The position numbers and the translations under genes were made by a program. Source: Burkholderiales bacterium (lineage in GTDB: Bacteria > Pseudomonadota > Gammaproteobacteria > Burkholderiales > Burkholderiaceae_B). From it: a stretch of DNA of 16,159 bases. Of the stretch, positions 7,929-14,866 are shown piece after piece. Under the pieces are notes generated by a model that saw nothing but the letters and a program-made list of their open reading frames with translations, ran no database searches and was not told the origin of the DNA. Position 1 is the stretch's first letter; each line of letters begins with the position of its first letter. The stretch spans positions 1-16,159 of the forward strand of contig SXZD01000122.1 in NCBI GenBank assembly GCA_005788065.1. Reading direction: 5' to 3'.

Positions 7929-8588
7929 TCAGGCAGGATACATGCGCACTATAAGCTCTTTCAGCAAGGGTAATTTTCCGTGGAAAAAGTGTTCTACTCC
8001 CGGTAACACCATGACCGGCAGGGTTTGCGGACGTGCCCATTGCAGCACACTGTCCAGCGGCACCGTGTCGTCTGCGTCGCCGTGTATCACCAGTGTGTTG
8101 GCCGGAACGGGGGCCACATCAAAACGGCTGCAGGCGGTGCCCACCAGCACCTGTTTTTCAACCTGAACCCCTTCGGTGGCCAGTTGTGCGGCTGCATGTG
8201 TGGTCACAAACGCACCAAAAGAAAATCCGGCCATGGCCAGACGCGTACTGCCGGCCGGCATCAGTGTCTGCAGTGCATGACGTGCAATCGCCAGATGGTC
8301 TGCTGTTTCGGCCCGGCCGTTATCGTGTTCGCCCGCACTCTGTCCCACACCCCGAAAATTGGGTCGCACGGTTACAAAACCCATTTGCAGGAATGCGCGT
8401 GCGATGGTCTGCACCACTTTGTTGTCTTTGGTGCCGCCAAACAGCGGATGCGGATGCGCAATCACAGCCAGACCGACGGCGGTGCCGTCTGGCCGGTCGA
8501 TCGATACCTCGATGGCTGTTCGACCCGTGCCGGCGCCCGCGATGTCGGGGGCGCCTTGCCACAGTTCATGCAGTGTGCGGGGGTTCAT
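7929..8588 (-). CDS. Alpha/beta hydrolase
   Basis: This is a 219-residue alpha/beta-hydrolase-fold protein of the small dienelactone-hydrolase-like or 'serine aminopeptidase S33-like' type common in proteobacteria. Visible landmarks are the oxyanion region AVIAHPHPLFGGTKDNKVVQ (residues 41-60), RPNFRGVGQSAGEHDNG (75-91), the nucleophile elbow GFSFG (Ser123), GDADDTVP with probable catalytic Asp173, and GVEHFFHGKL with probable catalytic His200. There is no signal peptide, so it should be cytoplasmic. The substrate cannot be told from sequence. ATG 8588 is chosen because the family begins just before this region. It lies inside the ferredoxin gene, giving a 23-bp overlap in a different frame, which suggests coupled translation. 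Confidence 0.9.
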   Translation of the reverse strand: MNPRTLHELWQGAPDIAGAGTGRTAIEVSIDRPDGTAVGLAVIAHPHPLFGGTKDNKVVQTIARAFLQMGFVTVRPNFRGVGQSAGEHDNGRAETADHLAIARHALQTLMPAGSTRLAMAGFSFGAFVTTHAAAQLATEGVQVEKQVLVGTACSRFDVAPVPANTLVIHGDADDTVPLDSVLQWARPQTLPVMVLPGVEHFFHGKLPLLKELIVRMYPA

Positions 8589-8898
8589 GATCCACTTTGA
8601 GTCGCTCAACCGGACGGCCATTGACCAGATGTTCGCTGATGATTTCGTCGATATCGGATTCGTCCATGAAGGTGTACCACGTTTCTTCCGGATAGATGAC
8701 CAGTATCGGACCGAGTTCACAGCGGTCAAGGCAGCCTGCCTTGTTCATGCGGATGCGGCCGGCACCGTTCAGGCCCATGGATGCGATTTTCTGTTTCGCA
8801 TAGGCGTGCAGTTCGGCAGCGCGGTGGTTGGCGCAACAGTTCTCACCGTTGGTGCGCTGGTTGGTGCAGAAAAAAACATGGTGCTGGTAATACGACAT
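8566..8898 (-). CDS. Thioredoxin-like [2Fe-2S] ferredoxin
   Basis: This 110-residue protein resembles the thioredoxin-fold [2Fe-2S] ferredoxins (COG3411 / TRX_Fd type, related to the NuoE C-terminal domain). The ligand pattern is visible: Cys11 (HVFFCTNQR), Cys21-Cys22 (GENCCANH), and Cys56-x3-Cys60 (NKAGCLDRCELGP), followed by the acidic C-terminal half YPEETWYTFMDESDIDEII. It should carry electrons in the cytoplasm, but the partner is unknown. A strong ribosome binding site, GGAGG at 8903-8907 (- strand), lies 4 nt before the ATG. It sits 40 bp after the VanZ-family gene and overlaps the hydrolase by 23 bp, so the three probably form one transcript. Which of Cys21 and Cys22 binds the cluster is unclear. 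Confidence 0.93.
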   Translation of the reverse strand: MSYYQHHVFFCTNQRTNGENCCANHRAAELHAYAKQKIASMGLNGAGRIRMNKAGCLDRCELGPILVIYPEETWYTFMDESDIDEIISEHLVNGRPVERLKVDHEPPHTA

Positions 8899-8938
8899 GA
8901 CGCCTCCGGCGATACCTTCCCCTCCATTATCGCCGATT

Positions 8939-10117
8939 TCAGGATGCGTTTCGGGACAGACGCCAGGCCACCAGCATACCGAGTGCCGGCCAGATTGCGC
9001 CGATCCAGTCCGCAGCGGCCATCAACTGTTCCACGGTACGTTGCGCGGCCACCGATTGCGGGCGCAGTGCCATCTGGCTGTAACCGGGCAGGAATGCAGT
9101 GCAGGCCAATGCCACAAACAGGGCTGCAACGCTGATCAGGGCCAGTCGTCGGGCGGGCCAGTCCGACAGTGCCAGGCACAGTGACATGAGCATGGCAGCC
9201 GATACACAGAGCAGTCCGGTGTCTCCCCAGACAAAAGCAGGCGTGTGAAGTTCGCTCCCCTGCATCAGGGGCAGGATCTGTGGCGCCAGCCAGCCGGTCA
9301 GACCTGCAAATGTCAGCAGCACGGCAAACAGTGGCAGGCGTTGCGGCCCCGGTCGTGTCTGCGCCAGTCCCAGACACAAGGCCCCGGTGAGCCCGGCGGT
9401 GCTGGCCAGTATCTGCGCTGTCGTTTCCCAGTCAGCCAGCCACTCCATGGATGGCAGCAGGTCGTCCCCCATGTCGCCTTCCACAAAGAACAGCCAGATA
9501 TCGCCCAGCCACGGCCCCATCACATAGGGTAATGGCAGGGGCGATAGCAGACAGAAAAGCCAAAGACCCATGGTGAATGTGGATTCCCAGTTGGCATCGG
9601 CGAGCAGGCCGGGCACAGTTGGTGTGACAGCGCTGCGGATGCGCTGCAGCAGCGACAGGACGCTTCTGGCCAGCACAACGCCCAGCGCCGCCCCTGCGCT
9701 GTTGCACAGCCAGTCCATTTTGGAAGGAACCCGGGCGGGCAAAAAAGTCTGTACCGCTTCCAGACCCGCCGACAGCAGGCTGCAGGCTGCAAAGACTACG
9801 ATGCCTGCGGATACAAAGCGGCGCCAATGTTGGGGCAGGCTGACCAGCAACAGGCTGCCCAGTGGCACGTAGGCCAGCACATTCATGGCGGCATCCACCG
9901 GCAAAAACCGCTGCTGCGGAGGTATCCAGGGCGTGAACCAGTATTCCCACGCACCCACGCCCAGGTCGCGCCAGTTGCTGTAGGGGTAGAGGCTCAGATG
10001 AACGATCAGCAGGGCATAGAAGGCCGTGAAGGCTCTCAGGTGGGCCTGGGCTGAGCGACCCGCGGGTTCAACCGCGGTGTCTGGCCTGTAGGGGCGAAAG
10101 CGCCGGAAAGCGGTCAT
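8939..10117 (-). CDS. VanZ-family membrane protein with long C-terminal membrane region
   Basis: This polytopic membrane protein has 392 residues from ATG 10117. The first half carries the VanZ pattern: YPYSNWRD, VDAAMNVLAYVPLGSLL (residues 74-90), AGLEAVQTFLPARVPSKMDWLCNSAGAALG (117-146). The acidic/polar positions Asp75, Asn79, Glu120, Gln123, Arg129, Asp135 and Asn139 are as expected. The second half (about 180-390) adds roughly five more hydrophobic segments that VanZ itself (about 160 residues) lacks. Similar long versions are usual in Burkholderiales, as far as I recall. VanZ confers low-level teicoplanin resistance in enterococci, but that role should not be assumed here. An alternative ATG at 10162 adds 15 residues and would overlap birA. 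Neither start has a clear ribosome binding site. Confidence 0.85.
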   Translation of the reverse strand: MTAFRRFRPYRPDTAVEPAGRSAQAHLRAFTAFYALLIVHLSLYPYSNWRDLGVGAWEYWFTPWIPPQQRFLPVDAAMNVLAYVPLGSLLLVSLPQHWRRFVSAGIVVFAACSLLSAGLEAVQTFLPARVPSKMDWLCNSAGAALGVVLARSVLSLLQRIRSAVTPTVPGLLADANWESTFTMGLWLFCLLSPLPLPYVMGPWLGDIWLFFVEGDMGDDLLPSMEWLADWETTAQILASTAGLTGALCLGLAQTRPGPQRLPLFAVLLTFAGLTGWLAPQILPLMQGSELHTPAFVWGDTGLLCVSAAMLMSLCLALSDWPARRLALISVAALFVALACTAFLPGYSQMALRPQSVAAQRTVEQLMAAADWIGAIWPALGMLVAWRLSRNAS

Positions 10118-10150
10118 TCGCGAGGCCCGGGGTCGTGGCACAATGAAGCC

Positions 10151-11947
10151 ATGAGCAAACACGGTCTGACAGATTCGATGCCTTCAGTGTATGTGACTGA
10201 CCCCGGCGGGGCAAACCGTCTGTTGCCCCTTGTCCACATCATGGAGGTTGATTCCACCAATACCGCGTGCATGAGTCGCCTGCGGGATGATGCGGCAGGT
10301 GCTTTTGCGCCCACTGCTTCTCCCGGCGGTTCCGATGCATGGTGCGCCCTCTGGACGGACAAGCAGACAGCAGGGCGAGGCCGTCAGGGACGGGTCTGGC
10401 ACAGTCAGCCGGGCGCATCCCTGTGCCTGAGTGTCGGTCGTCGATTGCCGACCGGGCAGCAGGCCCATCCGGCGCTGACGGTTGCTTTGGGTGCTGCGGT
10501 GGTGCGCGTACTCGGACAGTTGGGATGCGCGGCGATGCTCAAGTGGCCCAACGACATTGTGCTGGCTCTCGACGACACACATCAATCGTCCGGCGCTGCG
10601 CCGCTTGCTGGCGGCGGTGGCGGTGGCCGCGAGGAGGCCAACAATCCGGCTCCGGTTCGCTTCGGGAAACTCGGCGGCATCCTGTGCGAAGCCAGCAGCG
10701 CGGGTGCAGGAGCGCAGACCCTGCTGGTGGCCGGTGTGGGTATCAACCTCAAGCCGTTTGACCTTGCCAGCGAAATGGCGACGACCGAAACTGCAAGGGC
10801 AGACGCAGGGTCGGCCAACGCCCTTCCCCGTGTCAGTCTTCAGGATTCCGGTGTTACGGTTGCTGCCTCGTCAGATACGCATTCATCGGTACAGTCTCTG
10901 GCGCTTGCACTGGCTCAGGCTTTGACCGATATCCTTGCTATTGCTAGCGACGGATCGGCTCTGTCTGCCTGGTGTGAACAGGCCGGAGAACTGGATGCCT
11001 GGAAAGGCAGGGCGCTGTGTGTCCATGAGCGCGGCGGCATTGTGTTGGAGGGGGTCTCCGAGGGTGTTGCGCCAGACGGTCAGTATCGGCTGCGCACAGA
11101 TCAGGGGCCGACCCTGCTGTCCATCGGCGAGTTGTCCCTGCGCTTGCCGCGTTCACAGGCAGCGGGCGTTCTTTTGATTGATATCGGCAACACGCGGCTG
11201 AAGTGGTGTGTTGCGGATGCGGATGGAAACTTCCTCACCGAGCCCGGACATGTGTCCTCGCATGCGCATTCAGATGCCGTTGAGGCCGATCATCTGTTCA
11301 CCCGCATCGCTGACACCATCGGCCGACTGCGCATCGAGAAGATCTGTGATGTCACCTCCATCCGTCTGGCACGGGTGGGGCCGCAACAGTGGCTCGCCCT
11401 TTTCAGCGAGTTTGCGCAGGTCCAATCCCTCGGCCTGCAAGTGATTCAATCCACCGGCTGTCATGGTCCTTTGCGCAATGCGTACGACGAGCCCGCGCAA
11501 CTGGGTGTGGACCGGTTTCTGGGTGCGCTGGCCGTGGCGCATTCATTTTCCGGTCGTGCTGCCGTTATCGTCAGTGCCGGCACGGCAACGACTGTGGATG
11601 CAGTGGATGCTGAGGGTTGTTTCAGGGGTGGATACATCTTGCCCGGCCCGCAGATGATGGCCACATCGCTGCATCAGAACACGGCACAGTTGCCGCAGGT
11701 CGGTCCGCAGTGGGCGCTGTTTCCGCAGAATACTCCGCAGGCCATTGCCTCCGGTATCGTGCAGGCGCAAGCGGGCGCAGTTCGTGGCATGCTGTCGGCA
11801 TTGCATGGGCAGAGTGGAGAAGAACCGCTGCTTGTTTTGACGGGCGGTGCGCGACAGTGGTTGCGTCCCGTTTTTGAAAGCGCCCGAGAGCGCGAATGGC
11901 TGGTGCTGGAAGGGCTTTCGGTCTGGGGACGATACACGGGGTCTTAA
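10151..11947 (+). CDS. birA-coaX: Bifunctional biotin--[acetyl-CoA carboxylase] ligase / type III pantothenate kinase
   Basis: One 598-residue frame joins two enzymes. Residues about 25-335 are biotin protein ligase: DSTNT (34-38), the biotinyl-AMP loop TAGRGRQGRVW (73-83), KWPNDI (131-136), KLGGILCE (173-180), GVGIN (195-199), then the SH3-like C-domain. It lacks the N-terminal helix-turn-helix, so it should modify BCCP but not act as the bio repressor. Residues about 340-598 are CoaX: phosphate loop DIGNTRLKW (344-352), GVDR with catalytic Asp454, SAGTATTVD (475-483), GGYILPGP (493-500), GGA (565-567). CoaX makes 4'-phosphopantothenate, the first step to CoA. No ATG or GTG occurs near the junction. 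Such fusions are known in Neisseria. Low-complexity inserts sit at about 141-171 and 203-247. Confidence 0.95.
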   Translation: MSKHGLTDSMPSVYVTDPGGANRLLPLVHIMEVDSTNTACMSRLRDDAAGAFAPTASPGGSDAWCALWTDKQTAGRGRQGRVWHSQPGASLCLSVGRRLPTGQQAHPALTVALGAAVVRVLGQLGCAAMLKWPNDIVLALDDTHQSSGAAPLAGGGGGGREEANNPAPVRFGKLGGILCEASSAGAGAQTLLVAGVGINLKPFDLASEMATTETARADAGSANALPRVSLQDSGVTVAASSDTHSSVQSLALALAQALTDILAIASDGSALSAWCEQAGELDAWKGRALCVHERGGIVLEGVSEGVAPDGQYRLRTDQGPTLLSIGELSLRLPRSQAAGVLLIDIGNTRLKWCVADADGNFLTEPGHVSSHAHSDAVEADHLFTRIADTIGRLRIEKICDVTSIRLARVGPQQWLALFSEFAQVQSLGLQVIQSTGCHGPLRNAYDEPAQLGVDRFLGALAVAHSFSGRAAVIVSAGTATTVDAVDAEGCFRGGYILPGPQMMATSLHQNTAQLPQVGPQWALFPQNTPQAIASGIVQAQAGAVRGMLSALHGQSGEEPLLVLTGGARQWLRPVFESAREREWLVLEGLSVWGRYTGS

Positions 11948-11991
11948 GCCGTATCGAACTCATCAAACCGGCAAACCGGGGAAAGAGGGTA

Positions 11992-12741
11992 ATGGACAAA
12001 CAGTGGCGAACCAATACAGTTCTGGTTCTGCGCGGCGTCAAAGCGCTGCTGACGCTACCGCAGAATCGCGGCTGGTCGCGTTCGCTGGTGTCGCTGTTTG
12101 TACTGAACCTGCTGGTGTTCATCTTGTGGCGTTCATCTGCATGGGTTGGCGGGCAGGGCGGCATCAAGGAGGCCACCGATCCGGTTCAACCGCAGTGGCT
12201 GGCAGTCCATGCGCCGTGGCAGGCTTCGCAGGGTGAGGGCCATGCAGACTCAGCCCACGAGGGTTCATTCAAGACGGTGCGATGCCGCCGCTGGGGGCCA
12301 TTCAATGCCATCGATTTGCGCCGGGTCGATCAACTGCTCGGCGACTGGGGTGGACAGCGCAAACTCATCACGGAGACCGAGCCCATCGGTTATCAGGTTT
12401 ATTGGCCGGCATCGGCCAAGGACACGGCAGCTTTCATGAAAGAGCTGCGTATCAAGGGTTTTGCAGATGCCATGGTCAGCAACAGCGAAGATGTGACCCG
12501 CGGGCATGTGGTCTATGGCACCTTCAGAAGCCGCGGTCAGGCCAAAGCCAAAATCGAATATCTGGACGGAAAAGGGTTTCCGGGTGCGACCATCTACACC
12601 CGCATGGGACCATCCAAGACCGTGTATGAGTTGCGCGGCAACGAAGAACAGATTGAAGAGCTGATGGAAATTCGGGCCAAGTTCGATTTCGGTCAGTTGA
12701 CCGGATGCAACCTCGACGCTGCGAAGTCAGACGGACATTGA
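11992..12741 (+). CDS. SPOR-like membrane protein downstream of coaX
   Basis: This 249-residue protein has a short basic cytoplasmic N-terminus, one membrane segment (about residues 31-47, LVSLFVLNLLVFILW), a polar linker, and a C-terminal periplasmic region. The latter starts with CRRWGPFNAIDLRRVDQLL (98-116) and includes YQVYWPASAKDTAAFMKELRIKG (134-156), VYGTFRSRGQAKAKIEYLDGKGF (174-196). The layout of a Cys/Trp-Gly-Pro-Phe segment plus a repeat-like alpha/beta unit resembles the SPOR-domain proteins often found after birA/coaX in Burkholderiales. SPOR domains bind denuded septal glycan, but the match is weak and the function is unproven. ATG 11992 has AGAGGG just upstream and starts 44 bp after the fusion gene, on the same strand. 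The gene ends 6 bp from the opposing methyltransferase. Confidence 0.8.
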   Translation: MDKQWRTNTVLVLRGVKALLTLPQNRGWSRSLVSLFVLNLLVFILWRSSAWVGGQGGIKEATDPVQPQWLAVHAPWQASQGEGHADSAHEGSFKTVRCRRWGPFNAIDLRRVDQLLGDWGGQRKLITETEPIGYQVYWPASAKDTAAFMKELRIKGFADAMVSNSEDVTRGHVVYGTFRSRGQAKAKIEYLDGKGFPGATIYTRMGPSKTVYELRGNEEQIEELMEIRAKFDFGQLTGCNLDAAKSDGH

Positions 12742-12747
12742 CCGTGT

Positions 12748-13863
12748 CTACAACTGCCGGCTGCGATCAATCTGCGCCAGTGTCCGCGTCAGTGCCCAGT
12801 TATCCGGATTGACGCCGCGGCACCACGCCATCACCTTGAACAGTTCACCCATCTCGGACGGGTTGACCAGCATTTGAACGGCTTGTCGTCTGGCCGGTGA
12901 AAAGCTGGCATCCAGTTTGTCCAGCAGGCCGTTGTGCAGCAGAAACGCAGCCTGACTGGTGTAGCCCAGCAGTTCACCGCCTGCTGCATGTTGCGCCTCA
13001 AACAGGGCAGAAAAATCGACATGCGCCGTGATGTCCTGCTCGCCCGGTCGATCCAGCACCTCATCGCTCATCTTGTGGCGGTGGTGCGCCACCAGCGTAC
13101 CGGTGCTGCGTTGTGGATGATAGAACTCGCACGCACCGAAACCATAATCGACAAACAGTGCGATGCCTTTGAGCGACTGCGTGATGGTGCGCACAAATGC
13201 GATGGCCTGCTCTGGCCATTCAGACACATAGTCATCCGGCCACGGGCCGTGAGTCCGGTGCAAGGACTCGACGGCATGGCGCAGTTCATCGTCCGCCGGC
13301 AGGTCTTGCCATGCCAACGTGCGTTGCGCAGCGTCGCTCAAACCCACGAATCGCTCGCATACCGTACCTGCATTCCATGCGAACAGCCTGACGGGCATGG
13401 CGTCGAGCACTTCATTTCCGATGAGCACGCCTTCGAGCGTGTCGGGCAATTGTGTCTCCCAGCGCACGCGGGCATCTGTGTCGATGCCGCCGGCCTGCAA
13501 GGTTTCGCGCTGCAGGGTTTGCAGCGCGCCAGACACATCGACGATGTGGTAACACGCGACCTCATCACCCAACTCGGTCAGAATGTCACGCGCCAGCAGG
13601 CCTCGACCTGCGCCAAACTCCCAGATGTGCCCGCCGCAGTCCTTGATGGCCTCGCGCAGCGCGCAGGCCAGCGTTCTGCCAAACAGCGAAGACAGCTCGG
13701 GTGCGGTGACAAAATCACCTTCCGGTCCGAACACCCGGTCTGCGCGGCTGTAGTAGCCATGCACCGGGTCGTAAAGGGCTGCCTGCATGAAGCGGTCAAA
13801 CCGGACAAGATTCTGATTCGCCGACAAAAAATTGCCCATCCAGTCGGGTGTTTCGGGGTTCAC
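12748..13863 (-). CDS. Class I SAM-dependent methyltransferase, MidA/NDUFAF7 family
   Basis: The body of this protein fits the SAM-dependent methyltransferase family of mitochondrial MidA/NDUFAF7: FDRFMQAALYDPVHGYYSRADRVFGPEGDFVTAPELSSLFG, the SAM-binding loop WEFGAGRGLLARDIL (EFGAGxG at residues 82-88), IGNEVLDAMPVRLF, and LFVDYGFGACEFYHPQRSTGTL with HHRHKMSDEVLDRPGEQDITAHVDF near the end. NDUFAF7 methylates an arginine in complex I. The bacterial substrate is not established. The start is uncertain. GTG 13863 gives 371 residues, ATG 13839 gives 363, and ATG 13941 gives 397 but would overlap ttcA. Only the last has a weak ribosome binding site (AGGG). The frame's further run into ttcA is antisense. 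It is divergent from ttcA and convergent with the SPOR-like gene (6 bp). Confidence 0.9.
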   Translation of the reverse strand: MNPETPDWMGNFLSANQNLVRFDRFMQAALYDPVHGYYSRADRVFGPEGDFVTAPELSSLFGRTLACALREAIKDCGGHIWEFGAGRGLLARDILTELGDEVACYHIVDVSGALQTLQRETLQAGGIDTDARVRWETQLPDTLEGVLIGNEVLDAMPVRLFAWNAGTVCERFVGLSDAAQRTLAWQDLPADDELRHAVESLHRTHGPWPDDYVSEWPEQAIAFVRTITQSLKGIALFVDYGFGACEFYHPQRSTGTLVAHHRHKMSDEVLDRPGEQDITAHVDFSALFEAQHAAGGELLGYTSQAAFLLHNGLLDKLDASFSPARRQAVQMLVNPSEMGELFKVMAWCRGVNPDNWALTRTLAQIDRSRQL

Positions 13864-13891
13864 GGGTGGCAGTCTGCTGTAAAATTGGAAG
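13859..13891 (+). promoter_or_regulatory. Candidate ttcA promoter and ribosome binding site
   Basis: TAAAAT at 13880-13885 is a reasonable -10 element. TTCACG at 13859-13864 is a weak -35 match at a short 15-bp spacing. GGAAG at 13887-13891 lies 6 nt before ATG 13898 and decides in favour of that start. If transcription begins about 7 nt after the -10, the leader is only about 6 nt and would exclude the GGAAG. In that case a more distal promoter or the downstream ATG 13940 would be used. The 34-bp gap to the methyltransferase start must also hold that gene's promoter. Read by eye only. Confidence 0.35.
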
Positions 13892-13897
13892 TTTACG

Positions 13898-14830
13898 ATG
13901 TCTGTCCCGTCGGCGCTTGGGCGCCGCAGCGCTGCCCACATGGAACACACCCTACATTTTATCGAGCCCGAATTCGCCGGGCGCCAGGCGCAAAAAGCCG
14001 CTTTCGAAAACAACAAGCTGGAAAAGCGTCTGTGCCGTCTGGTGGGCAAAGCCATCGGCGACTTTAACATGATCGAGCAGGGCGACCGTGTCATGGTGTG
14101 CCTGTCCGGCGGCAAGGACAGTTACGGCCTGCTCGATGTCCTGCTGATGCTGCGCGAGCGTGCGCCGATCGACTTTTCCATCGTGGCGGTCAACCTCGAT
14201 CAAAAGCAGCCCGGTTTCCCTGAGGACGTGTTGCCAGCGTATCTGAAGGCGCGGGGCATCGAGTATCACATCGAAGAGCAGGACACCTATTCCATCGTCA
14301 AGCGCCTCATCCCCGAGGGCAAAACCACCTGTTCACTGTGCTCGCGGCTGCGCCGCGGCATTCTCTACCGGGTGGCCGGTGAGCTGGGTGCCACCAAGAT
14401 TGCGCTGGGTCATCACATGGATGACATCCTGCAGACCCTCATGCTCAATCTGCTGTACGGCGGCCGCATGAAAGCCATGCCGCCCAAACTGGTCAGCGAC
14501 GATGGCCGTCACACCGTCATACGCCCGCTGGCCTATGTGCGTGAACGCGATCTGGAGCGTTGGGCGCAACAACAGCAATTCCCCATCATTCCGTGCAATC
14601 TGTGCGGCAGTCAGGACAATCTCAAGCGCAAGGAAATGAAGGCAATGCTGGCCCAATGGGAAAAACACAATCCGCGCTGGGTGGCCAACCTGTTCACATC
14701 ATTGTCCAATGTGGCCCCCAGCCATCTGATGGACCGACAGCTATTTCCGTTTGAAACCATCAAGCCCGGTGGCGAGCCCTTGGCGCAGGGCGACATCGCA
14801 TTCGATGCCGACCCGTGCGACGAGGCCTGA
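13898..14830 (+). CDS. ttcA: tRNA 2-thiocytidine(32) synthetase TtcA
   Basis: TtcA is a PP-loop ATPase with an iron-sulfur cluster that thiolates cytidine 32 in tRNA. The 310-residue protein closely follows E. coli TtcA (about 311 residues): the N-terminal helix NNKLEKRLCRLVGKAIGDFNMIE, PP-loop SGGKDS (70-75), VNLDQKQPGFPEDVLP (98-113), TTCSLCSRLRRG with cluster ligands Cys145 and Cys148, GHHMDDILQTL (171-181), MPPKLVSDDG, and PCNLCGSQDNLKR with Cys233 or Cys236. ATG 13898 has GGAAG 6 nt upstream. ATG 13940 (residue 15) is an alternative with no ribosome binding site. The first codons contain a GC hairpin at 13911-13926. It is divergent from the methyltransferase and convergent with ilvA. Confidence 0.97.
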   Translation: MSVPSALGRRSAAHMEHTLHFIEPEFAGRQAQKAAFENNKLEKRLCRLVGKAIGDFNMIEQGDRVMVCLSGGKDSYGLLDVLLMLRERAPIDFSIVAVNLDQKQPGFPEDVLPAYLKARGIEYHIEEQDTYSIVKRLIPEGKTTCSLCSRLRRGILYRVAGELGATKIALGHHMDDILQTLMLNLLYGGRMKAMPPKLVSDDGRHTVIRPLAYVRERDLERWAQQQQFPIIPCNLCGSQDNLKRKEMKAMLAQWEKHNPRWVANLFTSLSNVAPSHLMDRQLFPFETIKPGGEPLAQGDIAFDADPCDEA

Positions 14831-14844
14831 GACAAAGGGCCGAA

Positions 14845-14864
14845 CAGTCTGACAGACTGACAGA
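14845..14864. repeat. Short palindrome and 8-bp tandem repeat between ttcA and ilvA
   Basis: In the 36-bp gap between the converging ttcA and ilvA stops, CAGTCTG (14845-14851) and CAGACTG (14853-14859) are exact reverse complements around one base. They could fold as a 5-bp stem with a 5-nt loop. The same bases also form a tandem direct repeat, CTGACAGA twice (14849-14856 and 14857-14864). No U-tract follows on either strand, so this is a weak terminator candidate at best. Confidence 0.4.
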
Positions 14865-14866
14865 TT

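Noticed and set aside
6590..10117. VanZ next to DacA as an antibiotic-resistance cassette
   Set aside because: There are no vanA-, vanH-, vanX- or vanRS-like genes here. VanZ-family proteins are widespread in bacteria without resistance function, and the context is chromosomal housekeeping.
12934..14067. Open frame of about 377 codons on the + strand opposite the methyltransferase
   Set aside because: It is the reverse of a well-supported gene and runs into ttcA in another frame. It shows no domain and no ribosome binding site.
13864..14115. Extension of the methyltransferase frame back to an ATG at 14115
   Set aside because: The extra N-terminal residues are the reverse complement of conserved TtcA sequence, including the PP-loop, and show no family similarity.
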